Below, piece by piece: positions 44,436 to 54,220 of a stretch of 64,000 nt of DNA (position 1 is its first letter; each line of letters begins with the position of its first letter). This DNA comes from Litchfieldia stipae (GTDB taxonomy: Bacteria; Bacillota; Bacilli; Bacillales; Bacillaceae_L), in the NCBI RefSeq assembly GCF_014837155.1, contig NZ_JACYHA010000002.1, forward strand, positions 248,001 through 312,000, given 5' to 3'. A program made the translations under genes and the position numbers. Under the pieces are notes generated by a model that was given only the letters and a program-made list of their open reading frames with translations, searched no databases and had not been told where the DNA came from.

Positions 44436-45056
44436 ATGATGACCAAATCTTTACAAAATCTTACATTTATACTTATTGGAGCTGTCCTACAAGGAGTAGC
44501 TATGTCGATTTTTTTATTCCCTCATAATATTCCTTCTGGTGGAGCTGCTGGATTAGCTATTATATTAAATCATTGGTTTCATTTACCTTTAGGATTCTCT
44601 CTTTGGGTTGTTAATTTTGCCTTTTTAGTACTAGCTTTAAAATACTTTGGCTATACATGGACAATTAGAACGATGTTATCTGTAACCGTTACTTCAGTTA
44701 CGGTTAGTATGATTACTTCAGGCTTGCATATCTATGACCGTATTTTTCTTGTTGATATGTTGGTAGGTAGTGCTTTATTTGGCATAGGTGTTGGATTACT
44801 TATTCGGAACGGGGCATCAAGTGGTGGAATGGTCATACCTGCGTTGATGATCGCAAATAAATACCAATGGCCACCGGGTAGAGTGATGCTGTGGATGAAT
44901 TTCCTTATTTTCTTATTTACTGCGACAGTGATAGATTTGAAGATTGTTATTTATGCAATTATTTGTCAATCAATTTCAACAAACATCATCGACTTTATTT
45001 ATCATCTTAAGATACCGACATTCACTGCTAATAACTATGGCTGGCGAAAAAAATAA
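44436..45056 (+). CDS. YitT/YvjA-like integral membrane protein, short form
   Basis: 206 residues with five hydrophobic helices and the family blocks NIPSGGAAGLAIIL and RNGASSGGMVIPAL. Standard YitT proteins are about 280 residues and end in a cytosolic DUF2179 domain, which is missing here. Transport substrate unknown. GAGGT lies 8 nt before the first of two ATGs. Confidence 0.82.
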   Translation: MMTKSLQNLTFILIGAVLQGVAMSIFLFPHNIPSGGAAGLAIILNHWFHLPLGFSLWVVNFAFLVLALKYFGYTWTIRTMLSVTVTSVTVSMITSGLHIYDRIFLVDMLVGSALFGIGVGLLIRNGASSGGMVIPALMIANKYQWPPGRVMLWMNFLIFLFTATVIDLKIVIYAIICQSISTNIIDFIYHLKIPTFTANNYGWRKK

Positions 45057-45074
45057 GACCAGCTCGGGTTATTG

Positions 45075-45683
45075 TCATTTAATACAAAGTAACCCTTGAT
45101 CTATTAAATAGTAAATAACCTTATCCACTGAATCTTGTAATGAAAGTTTATTTGTTTCAATCGTTAGTTCAGGTGCATCTGGTGCTTCATATGGGGATCC
45201 AATTCCTGTGAAATTAGGTATATCCCCTGTTCTTGCTTTTTTATAAAGACCTTTTGGATCTCTTGTTTCACATATTTCAAGTGGACATTTCACATAGATT
45301 TCAATAAATTCGCCTTCATCGAACATTTCTCTCACCGTTTTGCGATCTTCCCGAAACGGAGAGATAAATGCGGTAGTAACAATTTGGCCACTATCAACAA
45401 ATAGTTTAGAAACCTCGCCGATTCGGCGTATATTTTCTTTTCGATCCGTATCATTGAACCCAAGACCTTTATTCAATCCATGTCTGATATTATCTCCATC
45501 AAGAATATAGCTTCTAACTCCTAGTTCGAATAACTTCATATCAATTGCATTTGCTAACGTAGATTTACCAGATCCAGACAACCCTGTGAACCAAAGGACA
45601 CAGCTTCTATGATTATTTAATTGATGTCGATCTGCTTTTGTAATAGAAGATTTATGCCATATGATGTTGTTATCAGTTTTCAT
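45075..45683 (-). CDS. cysC: Adenylylsulfate kinase CysC
   Basis: 202 residues. P-loop GLSGSGKST, LDGDNIRHGLN and FISPFREDR are the APS kinase signatures. Phosphorylates APS to PAPS. Last gene of the operon, 12 bp after sat; the start at 45683 follows AGGGTG by 6 nt. Matches the yisZ position in the B. subtilis yisZ-yitA-yitB series. Confidence 0.95.
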   Translation of the reverse strand: MKTDNNIIWHKSSITKADRHQLNNHRSCVLWFTGLSGSGKSTLANAIDMKLFELGVRSYILDGDNIRHGLNKGLGFNDTDRKENIRRIGEVSKLFVDSGQIVTTAFISPFREDRKTVREMFDEGEFIEIYVKCPLEICETRDPKGLYKKARTGDIPNFTGIGSPYEAPDAPELTIETNKLSLQDSVDKVIYYLIDQGLLCIK

Positions 45684-45695
45684 AAATTTCACCCT

Positions 45696-46844
45696 TTAAA
45701 TCTTTGTATAAGTTTTTTGCAGACCTCTAATTAATACTTCAATAACCTCTGCTCGACTAAATTCTTTTGGAGGGATCTGACCATACTTTAGCATTTCTCT
45801 CACCTTTGTACCTGATAATATCACATGATCTTCTTTTTCATGCGGGCATGTTTTTGCCGATGCCATACTCTCACATTTCAAACAATAGAAGCTATGCTCG
45901 AAGAATAATGGTGTAATCCCAAGTTCTGATACTGAAAATAAATGAAAGATTTTTTGCGCATCATAGGTCCCGTAATAATTACCAACACCAGCATGGTCGC
46001 GCCCTACAATAAAATGAGTACACCCATAATTTTTGCGAACAATGGAGTGGAAAATGGCTTCACGAGGTCCAGCATATCTCATGGCAGCTGGAAAAACAGA
46101 TAAAAACACACGATTTTTCGGATAATATTTGTTCAATAATACTTGATAACTTTCCATTCGAATGTCACTAGGAATATCATCTTTCTTTGTTTCACCAACA
46201 AGCGGGTTTAAAAATAACCCATCTACAGTTTCTAATGCTGTTTTCTGAATATATTCATGGGCACGATGAACCGGGTTTCTTGTTTGAAAGCCAACAATTG
46301 TTTTCCAGCCTAAACGTTGAAAGACTTCCCGCGTTTGCTTTGGATCTAAATAGAAATTCTCAAACTTCTCTTTCACTGGTCTCTTGATTAATGTGATGGG
46401 TCCAGCAAGATATACATTAGGTCTATCATATAATTTTTGAACCCCTGGATGTGCTTTGTCGGTCGTTTGGTAAACCTTGAAAGCTTCAATGTCTTTATTA
46501 GGGATATATTTCTCAGTTACTGTCATTGCGCCATAAATGATCTCATCCTTTACAAGATGAACTTCCTCACCAATCTCAATGTGTTTAGCTGCATCTTCAT
46601 TGACTGGTAAAGTAATAGGAATGGACCAAATCTCACCTGTTGATAGTCTCATCTTGCTAACAACCGATTCATAATCTTTCTTCCCTAAGAAACCTGTTAA
46701 TGGACTGTAAGCTCCTATAGCGATTAGTTCAAGGTCACTTAGTGCGATTTCATCTAATTGAATCTGTTGTATTCCTGCTTTCATTTTGTAGTTTTCATTG
46801 ACTCTATTTATTAATAGTCCGCCATGCGGCTTACTTAGCGTCAC
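45696..46844 (-). CDS. sat: Sulfate adenylyltransferase (ATP sulfurylase)
   Basis: 382 residues. ATP-binding motifs [12 protein letters not shown] and [12 protein letters not shown], and a Cys group [13 protein letters not shown]. Makes APS from sulfate and ATP. GTG start, 8 nt after AGGAGG. Second step partner CysC is encoded next. Confidence 0.95.
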   Translation of the reverse strand: MTLSKPHGGLLINRVNENYKMKAGIQQIQLDEIALSDLELIAIGAYSPLTGFLGKKDYESVVSKMRLSTGEIWSIPITLPVNEDAAKHIEIGEEVHLVKDEIIYGAMTVTEKYIPNKDIEAFKVYQTTDKAHPGVQKLYDRPNVYLAGPITLIKRPVKEKFENFYLDPKQTREVFQRLGWKTIVGFQTRNPVHRAHEYIQKTALETVDGLFLNPLVGETKKDDIPSDIRMESYQVLLNKYYPKNRVFLSVFPAAMRYAGPREAIFHSIVRKNYGCTHFIVGRDHAGVGNYYGTYDAQKIFHLFSVSELGITPLFFEHSFYCLKCESMASAKTCPHEKEDHVILSGTKVREMLKYGQIPPKEFSRAEVIEVLIRGLQKTYTKI

Positions 46845-46872
46845 TTCTATAACCTCCTACTATTCTATGCAT

Positions 46873-47589
46873 TTATTTATCTAAGTGTAGTCCACATTCT
46901 GTCTTATCATGATTTGCCCATCTTCCCCCACGCAAATTATCGCCTATAACTGGTTGTGTACATGGAAGACAACCAATACTAGGATAATTATTGTCATGTA
47001 GCTCATTATATGGTAATTGATTTAACTGGATATATGTCCATACATCATCCCATGTCCAATCAATAAGAGGACAAATTTTAACCAATTTAAACTTCTCATC
47101 TTTATTAATAAATTTCAGATGCTTTCTTGCTGGAGATTGGTCACGACGCAATCCAGAAATCCATGCAATAGATTCTGTTAGCACCTCTTTTAAGGGCTCA
47201 ACCTTCCTTAATTGGCAACATAAATTTGGATTTCTTTTCCACAAGTCATCACCATATTCATCTTTTTGTTCTAATAATGTAAGGTTTGGTTTTTTTAATT
47301 CAATATTTAATGTAGGATATTTTTCTTTTACTTTATCAATGAGTTTGTACGTTTCCTGAAAATGAAGTCCAGTATCAAGAAAGACGATTCTCGCATCTTT
47401 TTTAACCTTAGAGATTAAATCAATCAAGACTATACCTTCAGCTCCAAAGCTACATGCATAGACTAGCTCCCCATCATCATAGGTTGAATATGCCCACTTT
47501 AAGACTTGGAAATAATCTTTTACCTCGCAGTTTAATTGATCAATTTTTTCTTGTTCCCATGTATCAAATGAAATGGATTCATTTAACAT
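46873..47589 (-). CDS. cysH: APS/PAPS reductase CysH (Fe-S type)
   Basis: 238 residues. Besides the catalytic Cys in ECGLHL it has CC (NLCCQLRKVEP) and CxxC (GCLPC), the four ligands of the [4Fe-4S] cluster in APS-type reductases. B. subtilis CysH of this type accepts both APS and PAPS. Reduces activated sulfate to sulfite with thioredoxin. Sulfite would feed both cysteine and sulfolactate synthesis. Confidence 0.93.
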   Translation of the reverse strand: MLNESISFDTWEQEKIDQLNCEVKDYFQVLKWAYSTYDDGELVYACSFGAEGIVLIDLISKVKKDARIVFLDTGLHFQETYKLIDKVKEKYPTLNIELKKPNLTLLEQKDEYGDDLWKRNPNLCCQLRKVEPLKEVLTESIAWISGLRRDQSPARKHLKFINKDEKFKLVKICPLIDWTWDDVWTYIQLNQLPYNELHDNNYPSIGCLPCTQPVIGDNLRGGRWANHDKTECGLHLDK

Positions 47590-47622
47590 TTAGCACACCC
47601 TCCTTTTTCGGATAAATGATTA

Positions 47623-48153
47623 TTAAAAATTAACGATAAGAAGTTCATTATTTTTCACGACAACCTTATTCATTTCATTAATTGTTCCAAATTGATTGAT
47701 TGAAATAAGTCCTCTCATCCAAGAACCATGACCGAACACGATTATCTTTGAATAATGTTTATATTCCTTAATGAAGGATAAGATTCTTTTTTCAAAATCA
47801 AGCAGAGATTCGCCCAATGTTAATTCTCTAGGTGAATTCATCCATACATCAGAATAATCATTAATCAGCCTTGATTTTGGAACACCTTCGTAATCGCCAA
47901 AATTCAACTCATCTAATAATGGCTCAACCTGAAATGACTCATACCCATAGCTTTTTGCTGTTTGTTGTGTTCGAATAAGTGAACTAGTTAAAACAATGTC
48001 AACAGGTAGTATATTTATCAATTTCTGCTTATTTACCTCAATGTCATGTTTAAATCCGTTTGTTATCGGAGAAATTGGGATATTTCTACTTCCTTGAAGT
48101 ACACCCTTCTTATTCCATTCAGTTGGTAAATGCCTTATAGCGGCGATTTCCAT
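47623..48153 (-). CDS. Histidine phosphatase family protein in the sulfolactate operon
   Basis: 176 residues. The phosphohistidine motif is IRHLPTEWN (His8); a second catalytic His is in FGHGSWMRG, and the acid/base pair lies in DELNFGDYEG. Branch-1 histidine phosphatase. It overlaps the phosphosulfolactate synthase gene by 19 nt and precedes cysH. In B. subtilis this slot holds yitC (ComB, 2-phosphosulfolactate phosphatase), not seen here, so this enzyme may do that dephosphorylation. Inference from position only. Confidence 0.85.
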   Translation of the reverse strand: MEIAAIRHLPTEWNKKGVLQGSRNIPISPITNGFKHDIEVNKQKLINILPVDIVLTSSLIRTQQTAKSYGYESFQVEPLLDELNFGDYEGVPKSRLINDYSDVWMNSPRELTLGESLLDFEKRILSFIKEYKHYSKIIVFGHGSWMRGLISINQFGTINEMNKVVVKNNELLIVNF

Positions 48154-48905
48154 TGTACATCCTCCAAATAAAAAGTTTCACTTCGGAGTCCACGTCTTTG
48201 TGCTTCCAAAACTAGTGTATCCACCAGCTTTACATTTCCTAAATTCACATTCGTTCCAAAAGAATTGATAAAGAACATTTGACTCTTCGGTGTCGGTGCT
48301 TCAAAAATCACTCTGTTGATATCTACATTTTTGATCATTTCTTTCACTAACTTATCCTTAATTTGCCCATTACTATCATAGATTCCAGATGTACCAGAAT
48401 CTCTACCTTCAGTGATGACGTATTTACACCCAGCATCTAATAATAAGTTGATTTCTTCTTTCCATTCCGAAATAGAAAGATCCTTATCTGCATCCTTCGA
48501 CCCTACTTCACCAAGGATATAGAAGTCATTTTTTAATTGCTTAACCAATGATACTCTGTCTTTAAGTGAAATATCTAATGTTCCATTCGATACCTCAATC
48601 CATTCAATACCAAGAGACTTTAAATAAGCTACATATTCCTTCATCTTTTTCTGATAAAAGCATTTCTCAAACAATGTTCCTCCAAAATATGGCTTAATAT
48701 GATAGGCTTTGTACAAAGCAATTTTCTCTTCAATATTTGGAGTGACATAAGCACACCCTATACCTATCTTAGCAATATCAATATATTGATGATAATCATC
48801 TAATACGTGTTTTAATTGTCCTATTGGAGTTCCAAAATCTGCAACTGAAGTGATTCCATATAGGCGGTTCTTTAATGTTCTATTAGGTAAATCCAAAAAG
48901 TCCAT
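48135..48905 (-). CDS. comA: Phosphosulfolactate synthase ComA (YitD)
   Basis: 256 residues, TIM barrel. Signatures are RLYGITSVADFG, AKIGIGCAYV, KPYFGGTLFE and CKYVITEGRDSGTSGI. It adds sulfite to phosphoenolpyruvate, giving 2-phospho-3-sulfolactate. In B. subtilis yitD belongs to a sporulation pathway for 3-sulfolactate in spores. First gene of the five-gene sulfur operon. Confidence 0.93.
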   Translation of the reverse strand: MDFLDLPNRTLKNRLYGITSVADFGTPIGQLKHVLDDYHQYIDIAKIGIGCAYVTPNIEEKIALYKAYHIKPYFGGTLFEKCFYQKKMKEYVAYLKSLGIEWIEVSNGTLDISLKDRVSLVKQLKNDFYILGEVGSKDADKDLSISEWKEEINLLLDAGCKYVITEGRDSGTSGIYDSNGQIKDKLVKEMIKNVDINRVIFEAPTPKSQMFFINSFGTNVNLGNVKLVDTLVLEAQRRGLRSETFYLEDVQWKSPL

Positions 48906-49111
48906 CGTGATATACGCCTCCTCTTCTCTACAGTTGATATGTTATTCATCTATAGGAAAATGGTGTATATATTAAGCACTTACATTAAAATTAGACCAAA
49001 TAACTCTGGATTGATTTGACAAATGGAGAAGATTTATAAGAGGTATAGACTGAACTGAAATACGGAATGATACAATTGTATTAAATATATGTATAAGGAG
49101 TTGCAAGTTAC

Positions 49112-50359
49112 TTGTCCAGTAAAAAAAATACAGGAATGACAGTAGTAGCAATTGGCTCAATTCCTCTAATCCTTGTACTAGGTAACTCAATGCTAATCCC
49201 TGTATTACCAGAAATGCAAAAAGAACTTGGAATCAGTCAATTTCAAGTTAGCTTAGTAATTACTGTATTTTCCGTAGCAGCCGCCGTTTCAATTCCGATT
49301 CTTGGGTATTTATCTGACCGCTTTACCAGAAAGGCAATTATCATTCCTGCTCTTGTTCTATATGGAACTGGTGGATTATTAGCTGGACTTGCGGCATCAT
49401 GGTTTACCAGTCCATTTCTTTGGATCATGATCGGAAGGGTAATGCAAGGTGTGGGTGCAGCAGGTACTGCCCCGATTGCAATGGCATTAACAGGTGATTT
49501 ATATAAAGGTGGTCAACAAAGTAAAGTATTAGGACTTGTTGAAGCATCCAATGGATTTGGTAAAGTAATCTCACCTATTATAGGTTCATTACTGGCGTTA
49601 TTATTTTGGTATGCTGCATTCTATGCATTTCCCCTCTTTTGCCTAGTTTCTATCCTCCTTACTCTGTTTTTTGTTAAGGAGAAGAAACAAAAAAAGGAAC
49701 CACCTCCTTTTGGAAAATACTTCAAAGGATTGTTAACAGTATTTAAAAATGAAGGCCGCTGGCTTTTTACTGCATATTTGGCTGGAGCAACGTGCCTTTT
49801 TACATTGTTCGGAATTTTATTTTACCTCTCAGATGTTTTGGAACTACAATATAAAATTGATGGGATCCCTAAAGGCGCCATTCTAGCAATACCTCTATTG
49901 GTGATGACAACAACATCCTATATTACTGGTAGTAAAATCGGAAAAAATATGGCATTGATGAAGAAATTAATCATTATTGGTCTTGGTTTAATGACTATAT
50001 CTTTCTCAACTTTAATGTTTTTTGAATCCCTTGTTCCTTTCATCTCAATTTTAGTAATCAGTAGTGTTGGAACAGGTTTGGTGCTACCTTGTATAAATAG
50101 TTTGATTACTGGTTCTGTCAGTTCATCTAAAAGAGGGTTTGTTACTTCTTTATATGGATCAGTTCGCTTTTTAGGTGTTGCAATTGGACCACCTATTTTT
50201 GGGTGGCTCATGGCATGGTCACGATCCGGTATGTTTTTGATTACAGCCTCACTCACTTTAGTTGTCGGATTATTATGTATTGCATTAATTCATGTGAAGA
50301 AGAAAAAACCGAATGAAACGGCAGACGATTCTTTATTTAATAAATTACAACTTACTTAA
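49112..50359 (+). CDS. MFS transporter, DHA1 family (YitG/YmfD-like)
   Basis: 415 residues, 12 membrane helices, with MFS signature [11 protein letters not shown] in the 2-3 loop and [16 protein letters not shown] in helix 4. Divergent from the sulfolactate operon, as yitG is near yitD in B. subtilis. It could export the operon product, or a siderophore as does YmfD. The start is TTG with GGAG 11 nt upstream, a poor spacing. Confidence 0.85.
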   Translation: MSSKKNTGMTVVAIGSIPLILVLGNSMLIPVLPEMQKELGISQFQVSLVITVFSVAAAVSIPILGYLSDRFTRKAIIIPALVLYGTGGLLAGLAASWFTSPFLWIMIGRVMQGVGAAGTAPIAMALTGDLYKGGQQSKVLGLVEASNGFGKVISPIIGSLLALLFWYAAFYAFPLFCLVSILLTLFFVKEKKQKKEPPPFGKYFKGLLTVFKNEGRWLFTAYLAGATCLFTLFGILFYLSDVLELQYKIDGIPKGAILAIPLLVMTTTSYITGSKIGKNMALMKKLIIIGLGLMTISFSTLMFFESLVPFISILVISSVGTGLVLPCINSLITGSVSSSKRGFVTSLYGSVRFLGVAIGPPIFGWLMAWSRSGMFLITASLTLVVGLLCIALIHVKKKKPNETADDSLFNKLQLT

Positions 50360-50382
50360 TTATTCAAAGGAGGAACTTTCCG

Positions 50383-50667
50383 TTGCAAATCTTTTTATCA
50401 CCAGAATTAATGACACAGGAGTATCAAATATTGAATGTTGTCAATCAAAATGAAAAAGCCATTGGCTATGTTACATTCTTAATCGATGAGAAAAAAATGT
50501 ATGTGTATGGATTGTGTGAAGAAGAAGGAGTAAGTGAAGACTTTAAAGACCTTGTTAAACCGTATATTCAAGGGATGTCTAAAGCAAAGCCTGAATTAGA
50601 TGTATATTCTTATATTTCAATTGGTGGAAAAAAGCTTGAACTTGGGGATTCAAATAAAGAAAACTAA
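50383..50667 (+). CDS. Small hypothetical protein
   Basis: 94 residues, alternating strands and helices (YQILNVVNQNEKAIGYVTF), no membrane segment. TTG start with AGGAGG 9 nt upstream, 23 bp after the MFS stop, so probably co-transcribed. Not recognised. Confidence 0.65.
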   Translation: MQIFLSPELMTQEYQILNVVNQNEKAIGYVTFLIDEKKMYVYGLCEEEGVSEDFKDLVKPYIQGMSKAKPELDVYSYISIGGKKLELGDSNKEN

Positions 50668-50671
50668 TCGA

Positions 50672-50711
50672 AATAAGAGCGATCCAATTGTGGAAAGCTC
50701 TTATTGCTTTT
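50672..50711. terminator. Intrinsic terminator
   Basis: AATAAGAGC/GCTCTTATT stem with 16-nt loop between the small gene and degV; flanking T-rich sequence on both strands. Confidence 0.75.
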
Positions 50712-50722
50712 CAAACTCATTA

Positions 50723-51586
50723 TTAATTTTGATCCCTAGTAGCATCTTCTGCATAATACATAAAACCAATTGCACCTGGTCCAGTATGAGTACTGATAAC
50801 TGGAGTTGTGTATTCAATCGTTACGTCTTGAAAACCAGTGGTTTCAACAATCGATTCTTTAATCTTGACTGCTAACTCATGAGCTTCTGCATGAACTACA
50901 CTAATCCTTTTCACAATTTTATCTTTTGTATCCTCTGAAAATTGTTTTGTTAAATAATTGATTATTTGTGATTGGCTTCTCACTTTCGCAGTAGGCGTAT
51001 ATACTCCATCAGCTAAGGAAGCAATTGGTTTAATATTTAAGAGTGAACCAATCATTGCTTTACCTTTTCCAATTCGTCCACCTTTTACTAAGTTTTCTAA
51101 CGTATCCACAACTACGTATAGATAAGTATTTTTCCTAATATGTTCTATTTTCTCAACAATTTCTTCGCTTGAATAACCCTCTTCAGCCATTTTTGCAGCT
51201 TCAATTACTTGATAGCTTAAAGCTTTTGAGATGAATTTCGAATCAATAACAGTTACTTTTGTTGATGTAATCTGAGCTGCATTTTCGGCAGAGCTTACAG
51301 TACCGCTCATACCACTTGTCATATGAATCGAAATCACTTCGCTACCATCTTCTCCGAGTCGATCATATAATTCAACAAATTGACCTACAGCTGGTTGCGA
51401 GCTTTTTGGAAGTTCTTTTGAAGTCTTCATTTTTTCAATAAATTCTTTTGGTGAAATATCAACTCGGTCTAAATATGTCTTATCGTCAATTACTATTGAA
51501 AGAGGTACAATTTCTATATTATACGCTTTCGCAATCTCAATCGTTAAATCTGAAGTTGAATCGGTTACTATTTTCACTTTTTTCAT
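50723..51586 (-). CDS. DegV family fatty-acid-binding protein
   Basis: 287 residues. The family start KIVTDSTSDL, SSQPAVGQF, ISIHMTSGMSGT, and VVDTLENLVKGGRIGK are all present. DegV/FakB proteins bind a fatty acid and present it to the kinase FakA. Which paralogue (YitS, YviA or other) cannot be told. ATG at 51586 is preferred over an in-frame GTG 9 nt upstream. Confidence 0.92.
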   Translation of the reverse strand: MKKVKIVTDSTSDLTIEIAKAYNIEIVPLSIVIDDKTYLDRVDISPKEFIEKMKTSKELPKSSQPAVGQFVELYDRLGEDGSEVISIHMTSGMSGTVSSAENAAQITSTKVTVIDSKFISKALSYQVIEAAKMAEEGYSSEEIVEKIEHIRKNTYLYVVVDTLENLVKGGRIGKGKAMIGSLLNIKPIASLADGVYTPTAKVRSQSQIINYLTKQFSEDTKDKIVKRISVVHAEAHELAVKIKESIVETTGFQDVTIEYTTPVISTHTGPGAIGFMYYAEDATRDQN

Positions 51587-51879
51587 TAAATCCACTTCCC
51601 TACAATAAGCCTTTTAATTTTTATTATACTATAAATAATCATTTATTAAACAACATGCCCCTGATTAAAGAAAAGACTTATCCAAACAATTGTTATTATA
51701 TTTTCATTTCTAAATTGATCAATACATCTGTACCAATTTTAGATAAGAAAAAAGGTAACAATTTAGTCTGAATAAGTCTTAAATCAGTTATGCATTCTGC
51801 TTAAATAATATTATAACCCAAAAATAAATCAAAGTCGTCTAATTATATAGACATTCTAAGACATTTCCTCAAATTAAAC

Positions 51880-53151
51880 TTAAATAAGTAAATTAAATAA
51901 ATTACTTTCTTTATTTACTTCTGTATATGGAAATCCTTTTTTCAGCATACGTTGAATGAGTAAATCATAATCCTCACGCTTCTGAAGTTCAATACCCACT
52001 AAAGCAGGACCATTATCTTTGTTATTCTTCTTCGTATACTCGAACCTTGTTATATCATCTGTTGGCCCTAATACCTCATCGAGAAATTCTCTCAATGCAC
52101 CTGCTCTTTGAGGAAAATTGACAATAAAATAATATTGAAGCCCTTCATACATCATGGAACGTTCTTTGATTTCCTGCATTCTACCTATATCATTATTACC
52201 ACCACTCACAATGCATACGACAGTTTTCCCTCGAATCTGGTCTTTATAGAAATCTAATGCAGCAATGGATAAAGCACCTGCTGGTTCTGCAACAATCGCA
52301 TTTTCATTATACAATTCTAAAATGGTCGTACATACTTTTCCCTCAGGGACTAACACGATATCGTCTAGGATGGTTTTACATATATCAAAGGTTCTTTCCC
52401 CAACAGTTTTAACAGCTGCACCATCAACAAATTTGTCAATATAGTCGAGACTAGTTAATTGACCGTTTGTAATTGAAGATTTCATACTTGCTGCACCAGC
52501 TGGTTCTACCCCAATAACATTCGTCCCAGGTGAAATGCTTTTCATATACGTGCTAACTCCTGAAATGAGTCCACCGCCCCCGATACTTGCAAAGACGAAA
52601 TCAATCGGCTCCTCACAATCATTTAGTATTTCTACTGCAACAGTACCTTGGCCAGCTATCACATCATGATCATCAAATGGATGAATGAAGGAGCTTTGCT
52701 CTTGCTCACAACATCTTTGAGCTTCAATATATGAATCATCAAATGTATCCCCTACTAAGATAATCTCTACGTATTCCCGACCAAATAACGCTACTTGTGA
52801 GACTTTTTGTCTAGGGGTTGTAGATGGCATGAAAATTTTCCCTTTAATCTTCAGAGCTCTACATGAATATGCTACTCCTTGAGCATGGTTGCCAGCACTT
52901 GCACAAACAACCCCATTTACTAATTCTTCTTGAGGAATATTCTTAATCCGATTATATGCACCTCTAATTTTGAACGATCGAACAACTTGTAAGTCCTCCC
53001 GTTTTAATAATAAATTACATTCATATCTCTCTGACAATAATTCATTTCTTTGTAAAGGTGTGTGATATACAACGTCTTTTACGGTTTGGTTCGCTTTAAT
53101 AATATCTTCAACTCTAACATTCAAAGACGTTTGTTTCACTTGTTGAGTCAT
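51880..53151 (-). CDS. ilvA: Threonine ammonia-lyase, biosynthetic IlvA
   Basis: 423 residues. PLP lysine in LLKREDLQVVRSFKIRGA, phosphate loop SIGGGGLISG, and a C-terminal ACT-like regulatory domain (about 330-420) as in B. subtilis IlvA. Makes 2-oxobutyrate for isoleucine. The ATG at 53151 is chosen; a TTG lies 12 nt upstream. A CodY-box-like sequence precedes it. Confidence 0.94.
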   Translation of the reverse strand: MTQQVKQTSLNVRVEDIIKANQTVKDVVYHTPLQRNELLSERYECNLLLKREDLQVVRSFKIRGAYNRIKNIPQEELVNGVVCASAGNHAQGVAYSCRALKIKGKIFMPSTTPRQKVSQVALFGREYVEIILVGDTFDDSYIEAQRCCEQEQSSFIHPFDDHDVIAGQGTVAVEILNDCEEPIDFVFASIGGGGLISGVSTYMKSISPGTNVIGVEPAGAASMKSSITNGQLTSLDYIDKFVDGAAVKTVGERTFDICKTILDDIVLVPEGKVCTTILELYNENAIVAEPAGALSIAALDFYKDQIRGKTVVCIVSGGNNDIGRMQEIKERSMMYEGLQYYFIVNFPQRAGALREFLDEVLGPTDDITRFEYTKKNNKDNGPALVGIELQKREDYDLLIQRMLKKGFPYTEVNKESNLFNLLI

Positions 53152-53249
53152 AGGTCCACCCAAATCCTTTCAATATGTTTTTATGTATTACTGCATTACA
53201 GTTATATTTAATTTGTAAATTATAACATGAATTCCACTCTAATAAAGCA

Positions 53250-53264
53250 AATTTTCAAATATTT
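53250..53264 (-). promoter_or_regulatory. CodY-box-like sequence upstream of ilvA
   Basis: AATTTTCAAATATTT matches the CodY consensus AATTTTCWGAAAATT at 12 of 15 positions; ilvA is a known CodY target in B. subtilis. A second similar half follows at 53269. Confidence 0.4.
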
Positions 53265-53306
53265 TTGATTTTCAAATACATTCACAAAAATGTAGATAAA
53301 CAACAA

Positions 53307-53337
53307 TTGATTTTAATTCACAGGAATATGTTATAAT
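53307..53337 (+). promoter_or_regulatory. Probable promoter of the hemolysin III gene
   Basis: Extended -10 TGTTATAAT (TATAAT 53332-53337) with TTGATT 19 bp upstream; the spacing is long but the TG extension compensates. Confidence 0.55.
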
Positions 53338-53402
53338 TAAAGCTTAATAACAAAAACTAGTTATAGATTTTTGATGATTTCTAAAGAAAGTATGTGATTT
53401 GA

Positions 53403-54038
53403 TTGGCAAATACTCATGTTTTTACAAAAGGTGAAGAAATTGCAAATGCCATAACTCATGGAATTGGTGTTCTTCTTAGTGTTGCAGCGCTTGTTATCCT
53501 AATTGTTCATTCTTCGATCCATGGAACTGCATGGCATGTCGTCAGCTTTACATTATTTGGAGCAACCATGCTACTTCTTTACTTAAGTTCGACTCTTGTT
53601 CATGCTTTCCCTCCAGGAAAGGTTAAAGATTTATTCGAAATTTTTGATCACTCAGCTATCTATTTCTTTATTGCAGGAACATATACTCCGTTTTTGTTCA
53701 TCGCAGTGAAAGGATGGTTAGGTTGGACACTCTTTGGTATCGTATGGGGCCTTGCAGTAGGAGGAACCGTATTTAAAACCTTTTTTGTCAAACGATTTCT
53801 ACATGTGTCTACATTACTATATATCGTTTTGGGCTGGTTAATTGTCTTTGCATGGAGTACCTTAGTTGAAAATGTACATCCAACTGCAATGACCTTACTA
53901 GTGGTAGGTGGAGTATTATATACACTCGGTGCCGTATTTTATGTTTGGAGAGGTTTCAAATATCATCACGCCATTTGGCATCTGTTTGTCCTAGCCGCTT
54001 CAATTACACATTTCTTCTCAGTTTTATATCTCGTATAA
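53403..54038 (+). CDS. Hemolysin III / PAQR family membrane protein (YplQ)
   Basis: 211 residues, seven membrane helices. Family marks are EEIANAITHGIG at the N-terminus, STLVHAFPPG, FDHSAIYFFIAGTYTPF and the C-terminal HHAIWHLFVLAA, with three His that bind zinc. Role in bacteria unclear. The start is TTG with a weak ribosome-binding site. Confidence 0.9.
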   Translation: MANTHVFTKGEEIANAITHGIGVLLSVAALVILIVHSSIHGTAWHVVSFTLFGATMLLLYLSSTLVHAFPPGKVKDLFEIFDHSAIYFFIAGTYTPFLFIAVKGWLGWTLFGIVWGLAVGGTVFKTFFVKRFLHVSTLLYIVLGWLIVFAWSTLVENVHPTAMTLLVVGGVLYTLGAVFYVWRGFKYHHAIWHLFVLAASITHFFSVLYLV

Positions 54039-54064
54039 AAAGAAGAACAGGGCAAAATAAAATG

Positions 54065-54115
54065 TACCCTATAGAGTAGACACTTTGAAAAAAGCCTACC
54101 TATAGGGTATTTTTT
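54065..54115 (+). terminator. Intrinsic terminator of the hemolysin III gene
   Basis: TACCCTATA/TATAGGGTA stem extended by partly paired flanks, followed by TTTTTTG. Confidence 0.75.
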
Positions 54116-54133
54116 GTTTAGTGAATACCGATA

Positions 54134-54190
54134 ATTGATGAACGAATTTACGTAGGAGCTCGGGCTCTCTTCGGGCGTTCATAATCAATA
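54134..54190. repeat. GC-rich imperfect inverted repeat
   Basis: Arms ATTGATGAACG and CGTTCATAATCAAT enclose a GC-rich centre (GGAGCTCGGGCTC). No coding sense; not clearly a member of the repeat family at 21.5 kb. Confidence 0.4.
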
Positions 54191-54220
54191 TGCATAACCT
54201 AAAAATAGTCGTATCCTTAT

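Noticed and set aside
53164-53402. T-box leader upstream of ilvA
   Set aside because: No T-box consensus, specifier stem or terminator was seen; only a CodY-like box.
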